Translations under genes and position numbers: made by a program
The notes under the pieces: generated by a model
Database searches by the model: none
Told to the model about the DNA's origin: nothing
What the model saw: the letters and a program-made list of their open reading frames with translations, nothing else
Shown here: piece by piece, positions 1 through 5,344 of the stretch
How positions within the stretch are numbered: the first letter of the stretch is position 1
Layout of the letters: the number at the start of each line of letters is the position of its first letter
Origin: Thermofilum sp.
GTDB lineage: Archaea > Thermoproteota > Thermoprotei > Thermofilales > Thermofilaceae
Direction: 5' to 3'
NCBI GenBank assembly: GCA_020832965.1
Contig: JAJHRM010000177.1
Span: forward strand, 1-5,628
Length of the DNA: 5,628 nt

Positions 1-36
1 GACGTATGGTCACCAAGGTGATTCCCCGTTAAGCTG

Positions 37-69
37 GCACGCTACCGAATCAGCTCAGTTTAGCAGTGC
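37..69 (-). terminator. possible stem-loop downstream of the restriction-modification gene
   Basis: GCACGCTA (37-44) can pair with TAGC plus GTGC (61-64 and 66-69), with one bulged A at 65 and a 16-nt loop. It begins 5 nt beyond the TGA stop (74-76) of the minus-strand gene, so it would lie in the 3' untranslated region of that transcript. No long T-run follows it on the minus strand, and archaeal termination depends mainly on T-tracts. It could equally be a 3' stabilising structure or chance. Confidence 0.25.
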
Positions 70-73
70 GTTT

Positions 74-3000
74 TCAGCCGTACAAGAATGAATCCATCGT
101 GAAACCCTGTCCAGCTCCCTCTAGCAGCTTTACCACGAGCGCGTCTATCTCCTCCAGCAAGCTCCCGAGATCTTCCCTCAGGCGCCTACGCACGGTCGCG
201 ACTTCCTGGGGCAGGAGGACGCCTCTTTCCTTAAGCCTCTTATCGTAGCCATACTCCTTGAGGATTTGCGGTAAGGCTCGCTGCGCGATTTCGTAGGCCT
301 CCCTGCCCAGCTCGGACAGCGCCCTGTGAACCGGGTCCTCGGGCCTATACTTCGGGATCGGGTACTCCAGAGGCTTCTTACAAATATGACGCTCACCAAA
401 CTCACCCCTAGATTGCATAGGTTTAATTAGTTCATCAATTATGCTTGAATTAAGTACAGAAACTAAGTAGAATGCCTCTTTTTCATCGTTAGTGTCATAG
501 TAATAAAGCGTATGACCTGCAATAATGCCATTCAACATGGGATTTTCTTCAAGAACTTTTTCAACGTCGATAACAGCTGCGGCGAGGTACGTTCCTGACG
601 TGAGATATATGACTTTAAACTTCGCGCCGGGGTTCTGGCTGGACAGTTTGCGTTGCCAGTCCAGCCACTCGTACAGAGAAGCCCTTTCTCGCTTCTCACC
701 TCTAGTTTCGTTCCAGACCTTCTCTACCTCTTTGAGCCAATCGGCAAGGTAGCTATACCCCAGACGCCTAGCCTCCTCTCTCGTTATCACCTGGTACCTG
801 TTCCCCGCGGGGACTATCGGGAGGACGGCCAGGTTGGGCGGTAGGTGGCAGAATGGCATGACCTCAGCGCTCGTGAGCACTCCGTATACAAACCTCTTTT
901 CCACCGGCAGCGGCGGGATCTCCCGCTCTACTTTACCCCTCACCTTAACTCGCTTGCTCGTTTCGACGATCACGAAGTCCCTGTGCTCCTTGATCAAGTC
1001 GACGAACCAGCAGGATTGTGGAACCACCGTCGCCCCTTGCCTAAAGCGCTCGTAGTAATCGCTCTTCCTGGCCTGAATCCTCACTTCCTTGTAGTCGAGC
1101 CAGGATCTCGCGCCGATCCTGTTGAGGTAGAGCTTTTTCGCCTCGAACTTCAGGTGCTTCCTCGCCTCGTCGAGCGGGAGCACTTTGTGCCTCTCAGCCG
1201 GCAGTCTCCCGCTAACAACCACGGCTTCCACCGGGTACCGCGCTACACTTCCCTTCTTAGCGATCACGGCGCAGGTCGGCACGTAAAACAAGGGCTCAAC
1301 ATCCTTGCAATCGATCACTTTGATGAACCCGTAGGTGACGTTATTCGCTACGCAACTCCTGAAGTTGTCATGCTGGTCAGAGCTGAAAATCGACCTAGGC
1401 ATGACAAAGCCGATGTGGCCGCCGTCCCTTAGGTAAACGTCGACTGCCCTGACGAAGAAGAGAGTGGCCATCTCCATGTGCGTCATCAGGTGCTCGTCTG
1501 TGACGAGCCAGTAGGTTTTTGTGATCAGGCTCTTGACTTTCTCCTGGTATGCGGGGTCCGCGATGTACCTATACGCTAGCCAGGGAGGATTGCCTACTAC
1601 GAGGTCAAACGACTTCTTGAACAGCGTGGGGAGAACGTGACCTTTGATTATCGGGATCCATACTGAATCCATATCATTTTTCCTAAGTTTTAGAAGGCTT
1701 TCATAAAAATCTTTCAGGATGTTTAACCACGCCTCTGCCTCCTCCTGGCTAGCGCTAACTTCCGCAAACACTTCGAAAGCTTTTTTAACTTCTAAGCTTT
1801 CGCTTGACTGTTCCCTTTCCAGTAAGCCTTGAACGGTCGAAAGGAATTCGTGGAGCCTCCCGGACTCTACTAGCCCTGCAGGCAGTGTGAAGTCTCCAAC
1901 GGCAGTCGGCACCTTAACAACCTCGATGCCGTACATGACCTCCTTAAGCTCCTCTGCGGTTACTATGGAGTTGGCTAAATATATCGGGATCTCTATTTCT
2001 TCATCCCCCTTGTGCTCCAAGAGACCGGCAGCCGCCAGAGCCAGCAGGTAGTTGGTCTTCGCGGTGAGAAGCGCCAGCACGTCTATGTCGAAGCCTACGA
2101 CGTTCTTCGTTACCGCCAGCAGAGCTCGCTTAGCGACCTCGTGTGGGAGTCCGCCGGGGTACTTCCGCCTAAGGTAGGAGGCGATCCGCTGAATGATCAG
2201 AGATAGGAACGTGCCCGTGCCGACACCCGGGTCGAGCACCCTGATGCTGAGAGGGTCCACGCCCCGCGACTCTAGCTCCTTGAACCCCTCCGTGCTCAAC
2301 CCGAGCTCGTCTAGTATCAGCTCGGCTAGCCAGTCCGGTGTGGTGTAAATGCCTAGGAACTTCCTCACCTCCTCCCTCGGGACCAGCTCCTCGTAAAGAA
2401 GCTTGAAAACGTCCCTAGCGGTGGAAAGGTCGCAGGTTAGAGCTTCGACATCGTACTCGTCCAGCGTTGCTATGACTCCTTTCACAGCCTCGCTTATCTC
2501 GCTGTTCCACTCGTCGAGGTACCACCCGAAGAGGTCACCTTCAAGAAAGTTCCTCACTTTGTACCACTTGTACACGAAGCCGGACTCTAGGCGGGACAGC
2601 TCTTCCCTGAGATTCACACCCGTCGCCTTCAGGCGCTTGATGTACGCTCTCGCAACGCTGTCGTAGAATCTAGCAGCGACCTCAGCCGCCAGCAGCTTCA
2701 GCACGAGGGCGTAGTACGTCTGTATCGCGTAAAAGAGCTTGACGCCGTCAACCTCCTTAACCTCTTCCTTCGTGAAGTCATAGTACTCGGCGATTTTCCT
2801 CAGCTGCTCACCCGATAGCGGGTAAGCGTGGGAGGCGAGCTTTCTCCACTCCTCAAAGAGAGCCTTCGCCCTCCTGCTCCTGGGGTTCGCGAGAGCGTTG
2901 TAAAAGGCCCTCACGGTTCTCCGGGCCACGCCGCTCCTGTAGCCGAAGTCACTCGCGAGGACCCTAGCGCTTAGCAGCTTCTTGTAAGCTGCGACAACCA

Positions 3001-3547
3001 CCCTAACGATCCTCCTTAGGCTATCGGCATTCAGGGGGTAAACCCCCGTTTCGGGGTCTACCCTGAAAGCCTTAGCTTCAACGTCGTACTCCACGAACAC
3101 CACGCTGTAGCCGTCGAGGATCACGCCGGCGATCCTTGGAGCCAGGCCCTCCCTCCTTATCCCCTCGATGATCCGCCTGATTTCCTCCTCGTTGAGGAGG
3201 GCGGGTATGTACTCCTCCATCAGCTTCCTCACCGCCTCCTCCCTCTCCCTGACCCTGCTCAGGGTTCCGGGCACCTTGTACTCGAAAATCGTGAGACCGT
3301 AGAGGGCGTCGAGCCTGTAATGTCTAACCACTGCGCCCTCCACGCCCTTCACTCTATACTCATACTTCGGGGGAGGGATCCCGAGGATTCTCCACACCTC
3401 CTGATCCAGCACCTTCTCGACGTTGACTTTTAGGTCCTCTTCGGTGCCTCTACGCAGCTCCACCTCTCTTGCGATCCTATGAATCTTGTCTACAACCCCC
3501 TGGAGGTTCACGAGAGGCTCCAGCTCGCCAGATCCGCTTAACGCCAA
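74..3547 (-). CDS. type IIG-like (Eco57I-type) single-chain restriction endonuclease and N6-adenine DNA methyltransferase
   Basis: This 1157-residue cytoplasmic protein most likely methylates adenine in a specific DNA site and cleaves unmethylated DNA. Seen in order: residues 78-94 carry RLDALYGLTIFEYKVPG, a PD-(D/E)xK nuclease pattern with D80, E89 and K91. A mostly helical connector spans about 175-390. TTPDWLAELILDEL (402-415) is the usual segment before motif I. Motif I is DPGVGTGTFL (439-448), with V where the family often has C. GFDID (485-489) resembles motif II. GNPPWLAY (652-659) is the catalytic motif IV. GGHIGFVMPRSIF (709-721) fits the core downstream of it. From about 885 to 1070 is a target-recognition region with VLNSSIIDELI near its end, then a helical tail. 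No separate specificity or nuclease subunit is nearby, which fits type IIG. A BREX PglX-like protein is less likely given the nuclease motif and absent partners. The start is uncertain: TTG at 3547 lies just below a TATA-like box, while GTG at 3511 has a better-spaced GGAG. Stop is TGA. Confidence 0.88.
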   Translation of the reverse strand: MALSGSGELEPLVNLQGVVDKIHRIAREVELRRGTEEDLKVNVEKVLDQEVWRILGIPPPKYEYRVKGVEGAVVRHYRLDALYGLTIFEYKVPGTLSRVREREEAVRKLMEEYIPALLNEEEIRRIIEGIRREGLAPRIAGVILDGYSVVFVEYDVEAKAFRVDPETGVYPLNADSLRRIVRVVVAAYKKLLSARVLASDFGYRSGVARRTVRAFYNALANPRSRRAKALFEEWRKLASHAYPLSGEQLRKIAEYYDFTKEEVKEVDGVKLFYAIQTYYALVLKLLAAEVAARFYDSVARAYIKRLKATGVNLREELSRLESGFVYKWYKVRNFLEGDLFGWYLDEWNSEISEAVKGVIATLDEYDVEALTCDLSTARDVFKLLYEELVPREEVRKFLGIYTTPDWLAELILDELGLSTEGFKELESRGVDPLSIRVLDPGVGTGTFLSLIIQRIASYLRRKYPGGLPHEVAKRALLAVTKNVVGFDIDVLALLTAKTNYLLALAAAGLLEHKGDEEIEIPIYLANSIVTAEELKEVMYGIEVVKVPTAVGDFTLPAGLVESGRLHEFLSTVQGLLEREQSSESLEVKKAFEVFAEVSASQEEAEAWLNILKDFYESLLKLRKNDMDSVWIPIIKGHVLPTLFKKSFDLVVGNPPWLAYRYIADPAYQEKVKSLITKTYWLVTDEHLMTHMEMATLFFVRAVDVYLRDGGHIGFVMPRSIFSSDQHDNFRSCVANNVTYGFIKVIDCKDVEPLFYVPTCAVIAKKGSVARYPVEAVVVSGRLPAERHKVLPLDEARKHLKFEAKKLYLNRIGARSWLDYKEVRIQARKSDYYERFRQGATVVPQSCWFVDLIKEHRDFVIVETSKRVKVRGKVEREIPPLPVEKRFVYGVLTSAEVMPFCHLPPNLAVLPIVPAGNRYQVITREEARRLGYSYLADWLKEVEKVWNETRGEKRERASLYEWLDWQRKLSSQNPGAKFKVIYLTSGTYLAAAVIDVEKVLEENPMLNGIIAGHTLYYYDTNDEKEAFYLVSVLNSSIIDELIKPMQSRGEFGERHICKKPLEYPIPKYRPEDPVHRALSELGREAYEIAQRALPQILKEYGYDKRLKERGVLLPQEVATVRRRLREDLGSLLEEIDALVVKLLEGAGQGFTMDSFLYG

Positions 3548-3576
3548 GGCTCTCCGAATACTTCAGGCTTTCCCGC

Positions 3577-3583
3577 TTTTTAA
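3577..3583 (-). promoter_or_regulatory. TATA-like box for the restriction-modification gene
   Basis: On the minus strand the sequence reads CCTTAAAAAGC, with core TTAAAAA. Its centre is about 33 nt upstream of the TTG start at 3547. A TATA box placed 25-27 nt before transcription start would begin the mRNA near 3554, giving a leader of about 6 nt for the TTG start or about 43 nt for the alternative GTG at 3511. This suggests the gene can be transcribed separately from the EVE gene upstream. Placement is by eye. Confidence 0.5.
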
Positions 3584-3628
3584 GGTTGCTCGAAGTTTGA
3601 TCCCGTAAACCTCGAGAGCGTACTTGCG

Positions 3629-3991
3629 CTAGCTCAGCAGCTCCTTGAACGCTTCCTCGCTGAGCTTGTTGATGGCGAAGGCTACGAGCATGTTCTTGGG
3701 CCTGGGCTTCGGCTTGTCGAAGACCTTCTCCACCCTGATTCTTAGGCGGTAGGGCCAGATGGCCTTCCTCTCCTCCTTCTCCCTGGGCCAGAGGGGCTCG
3801 CTGCCCTCGAACTTGCCCTCGACGACGCCGTAGCCCAGAACCCCCGCCCTCGTCGCGTAGAAGACGACGATGTCGCCGGGCTGCACCCTCGCCCACAGCG
3901 CCCTCGCCCTCTCGCCCACGCCCCAGACGCCCTTCTCCAGCGCAACCCTCCAGTTCTCCAGCGTCCCGCTCAGAACCCAGTAGCTGGGCAT
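3629..3991 (-). CDS. stand-alone EVE-domain (PUA-like) protein, putative modified-base reader
   Basis: This 120-residue protein consists of one EVE domain (formerly DUF55). Family landmarks visible are YWVLSGTLENW (4-14), the GVWGVGERARALW block (21-33), QPGDIVVFYAT (37-47), GYGVVEG (53-59), SEPLWP (64-69), the YRLRIRVEKVF strand (81-91) and MLVAFAINKL (101-110). EVE domains share the PUA/YTH-like fold and are known or predicted to bind modified bases such as methylated cytosine; several are fused to or encoded beside restriction proteins. It has no nuclease or helicase domain, so it would act as a reader or accessory. The ATG at 3991 is chosen because a TATA-like box lies about 28 nt upstream, implying a leaderless mRNA. 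It ends with TAG, 81 bp before the restriction-modification gene on the same strand, so the two may be partly co-transcribed. Its real ligand, DNA or RNA, cannot be told from sequence. Confidence 0.88.
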   Translation of the reverse strand: MPSYWVLSGTLENWRVALEKGVWGVGERARALWARVQPGDIVVFYATRAGVLGYGVVEGKFEGSEPLWPREKEERKAIWPYRLRIRVEKVFDKPKPRPKNMLVAFAINKLSEEAFKELLS

Positions 3992-4014
3992 CGTGGAGGA
4001 TTTCTAAGCCCTTT

Positions 4015-4022
4015 GATAAAAA
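4015..4022 (-). promoter_or_regulatory. TATA-like box for the EVE gene (leaderless)
   Basis: The minus strand reads AGCTTTTTATCAAAG. The box TTTTTATC is centred about 28 nt upstream of the A of the EVE start codon at 3991. That spacing places transcription start at or within a few bases of the ATG, the leaderless arrangement common in Crenarchaeota. No convincing Shine-Dalgarno sequence lies directly before the ATG (TCCTCCACG precedes it), which agrees. Confidence 0.6.
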
Positions 4023-4092
4023 GCTGGTGTTGGCGGGAGCTGGGGTGGATGTAGGTGAAACCTGCTTGCCGATAGTCGTAATGCCTGTGACT

Positions 4093-4200
4093 ACGAGTGC
4101 TAGCCTTTTGAGCGGTCCTCTGCGTCTTGCGGCACTCGGGGGCGCTTGCCTTTAACTTCGAAGGGTGTAATAGTATGTGAGGTTATTTTTCACGAGTGCT
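4093..4200. repeat. repeated 9-mer ACGAGTGCT with an inverted 7-mer between the copies
   Basis: ACGAGTGCT occurs at 4093-4101 and at 4192-4200. Between them, GCACTCG at 4132-4138 is the reverse complement of the shared CGAGTGC core. The three copies lie in the 204-bp region between the divergent EVE gene and the plus-strand unknown gene, and the right copy overlaps the first candidate start codon of the latter. They could be a protein-binding site or form RNA hairpins; chance is possible. I saw no RNA gene or conserved C/D box motif in 3992-4195. Confidence 0.3.
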
Positions 4201-4996
4201 TATCACTCCACGTTTTATACTGTTTGGTTTTCGGGGATATCTGGTCGCGGGGTCTATATGCGCTGTGCCTTGTGGCGTGAGCGTGGGCTCCGAGGATGGT
4301 GTCTGGGCGGACTGGTTCGCGGTCGCGAGGGTGCCCGTGCTGAAGGTTAGTGTGGGGGGTCAGCCGCTCTTCTTCACCCCCACGCGCAGGGTCAGGTCCC
4401 TGGGTGAGCTGCGCTCAGCCCTGGGCTCGCTGCGCGACACCCTCCTAAGGGATGCTGCCACGGGGGTGGGGGGCTTCCTGGCTTTGTTCTCCGAGGAGGT
4501 CAGGCTCTTCGAGTACCTCACAGGGGAGGAGCTGCCGGTGGAGGCGAAGGTGCTGAGCGCTGAGTGCGGGTGGAGGGGGGTGCGCGAGAGGGCGCGTCAC
4601 CTGCCCGTGCTCTTCAAGGTGGTTCTGCACGATGCTTTCTGGGACAGAAGGAGGGAGGTGGAGGCACGCGGCGTGCTCGAGCTCTACAGCACACGCGCGG
4701 AGGTGCGCGTGGTGCCCTCCCCAGGGGTGCTCGGCTACCGCGAAGAGGTTGTTGTGAACGGTAGGGAGTTCGTGAGGGTTCGAGGCCTCTTCACAGCGCT
4801 CGACGAGCACGAGCCGTTCACGCCCAAGGATGATGATCTCGAGCGCGAGCTAGCCCTGCCGGCGCCCGCCGGCAACCTGCCCGCGCCGAAGATCAGGCGC
4901 CGCAGGCGCATGGGAACGCTCTCGGGCTACATGGACCTAGCCTTCTTCCTCAGGGAGGAAGCCTCCAGGGCGGCGGGCTCCTCCGGCGAGGTGTAG
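4196..4996 (+). CDS. uncharacterised protein, family not recognised
   Basis: This is an open frame of 266 codons from a GTG to TAG at 4994-4996. From about 4285 onward G/C is strongly favoured at third positions, as expected for a real gene in this genome. I recognise no family. Visible features are an alternating strand-helix pattern, LGELRSALGSLRDTLLRDA (69-87), charged helices around VRERARHLPVLFKVV, the acidic stretch FTPKDDDLERELALPAP, then the basic patch KIRRRRRMG and a final helix YMDLAFFLREEAS. The basic patch might bind nucleic acid. The first 23-29 codons are less GC-rich and hydrophobic, so the true start may be GTG at 4265, 4277 or 4283, below a TATA-like box at 4213-4219. If the GTG at 4196 is right, that stretch could be an N-terminal hydrophobic segment. 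It is divergent from the EVE gene and its stop abuts an in-frame EVE relic. Confidence 0.6.
   Translation: MLITPRFILFGFRGYLVAGSICAVPCGVSVGSEDGVWADWFAVARVPVLKVSVGGQPLFFTPTRRVRSLGELRSALGSLRDTLLRDAATGVGGFLALFSEEVRLFEYLTGEELPVEAKVLSAECGWRGVRERARHLPVLFKVVLHDAFWDRRREVEARGVLELYSTRAEVRVVPSPGVLGYREEVVVNGREFVRVRGLFTALDEHEPFTPKDDDLERELALPAPAGNLPAPKIRRRRRMGTLSGYMDLAFFLREEASRAAGSSGEV
4213..4219 (+). promoter_or_regulatory. candidate TATA-like box TTTTATA for the unknown plus-strand gene
   Basis: CGTTTTATACTG contains a good archaeal TATA-like core. Transcription would begin near 4241-4243, which is downstream of the first GTG (4196) but 20-40 nt before the in-frame GTG codons at 4265, 4277 and 4283. If it is used, the protein is shorter by 23-29 residues. 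A weaker AT-rich stretch (TAATAGTAT, about 4168-4176) lies upstream of 4196 and could serve the longer form. Confidence 0.35.
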
Positions 4997-4999
4997 CGC

Positions 5000-5146
5000 T
5001 GCGAGCCGGTCTGGCCCCCGCGGCTGAAGATCCGCGTGGAGAGGGTGTTCTCGACTCCGAGGAAGAAGCCTGGCAGGATGCTGGTGGCCTTCCCGATAAA
5101 CAAGCTGGACCCCGAGACGTTCGAGGAGGTAGCCAGGGAGAGGTAA
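5000..5146 (+). pseudogene. C-terminal remnant of a second EVE-domain gene
   Basis: Reading from TGC at 5000 gives CEPVWPPRLKIRVERVF, then a lysine/arginine/proline linker, then RMLVAFPINKLDPETFEEV and a TAA stop at 5144-5146. This matches the C-terminal part of the intact EVE protein (residues 79-117, WPYRLRIRVEKVF and MLVAFAINKL). By eye 24 of 39 positions are identical without gaps from the tryptophan onward. The N-terminal half, including the ENW, GVWGV and PGD blocks, is absent upstream, so it is a truncated paralogue rather than a working domain. It is too diverged to be a recent duplication and lies on the opposite strand to the intact gene. It is in frame with the preceding unknown gene, separated only by that gene's TAG. 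No convincing start codon opens it, so independent translation is unlikely. Confidence 0.75.
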
Positions 5147-5203
5147 GGCGTGCTTACCAGCTGGCCGTGCGGTTGGACCCAACGCACCCGTAGGAGTTCG
5201 TAA

Positions 5204-5231
5204 AGCTTCAAAACTTCTCTGTTTTGAATCT
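5204..5231. repeat. inverted repeat TTCAAAAC...GTTTTGAA in the convergent intergenic region
   Basis: TTCAAAAC (5207-5214) and GTTTTGAA (5221-5228) are perfect inverted copies around a 6-nt loop TTCTCT. Past one mismatch, AG (5204-5205) can also pair with CT (5230-5231). It lies between the plus-strand unknown gene with its EVE relic and the minus-strand gene that ends at 5345, so it could be a two-way transcription-end hairpin or a protein-binding site. Nothing else in 5147-5344 looks coding. Confidence 0.45.
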
Positions 5232-5304
5232 AATTGCTAGGGTTCTGCAGCACTCCCCAGAGCTGTGGGTTTTCCGCGAGCGCGGTGAGTGCTCCCATTA
5301 CAGC

Positions 5305-5312
5305 AAAAATTG
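5305..5312 (-). terminator. possible T-tract terminator for the right-edge minus-strand gene
   Basis: On the minus strand the sequence reads CAATTTTTGCTG, beginning 33 nt past the TAA of the right-edge gene. Short T-tracts are the main intrinsic termination signal in archaea. Five T residues is a weak example and no other evidence supports it. Confidence 0.25.
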
Positions 5313-5344
5313 GGCGTATCAAACCCTGCTTGAGTGAGCGATTC

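Noticed and set aside
10..21. Short interrupted palindrome TCACC-AA-GGTGA at the left edge
   Set aside because: Five-base arms are within chance, and no gene context is visible on its left.
40..110. tRNA-like D-arm string (CAGCTCAGTTTAGCAG)
   Set aside because: No T-arm, anticodon arm or acceptor stem can be formed around it, and half of it overlaps the end of the large gene.
845..1432. Plus-strand open frame of 195 codons
   Set aside because: It lies wholly antisense to the conserved methyltransferase and specificity part of the minus-strand gene, has no recognisable motif and has no promoter or ribosome site of note.
74..3547. BREX PglX-type methylase
   Set aside because: The length is similar, but an N-terminal nuclease motif is present and no pglZ, brxC, brxB or brxL gene is in the window. 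The window is short, so it cannot be wholly excluded.
3477..3896. Minus-strand open frame of 139 codons bridging the EVE and restriction genes
   Set aside because: It is an out-of-frame reading of the EVE gene and of the next start region, rich in Arg, Gly and Gln as expected of a shifted GC-rich frame.
4445..4810. Minus-strand open frame of 121 codons inside the unknown gene
   Set aside because: Its composition is full of His, Pro and Leu with no protein-like pattern; the plus-strand frame has the expected codon bias instead.
4927..5211. Two overlapping minus-strand frames opposite the EVE relic
   Set aside because: The plus strand shows clear EVE homology in this stretch; the antisense translations show none.
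5147..5344. CRISPR repeat or leader
   Set aside because: There is only one palindrome and no regularly spaced direct repeats.
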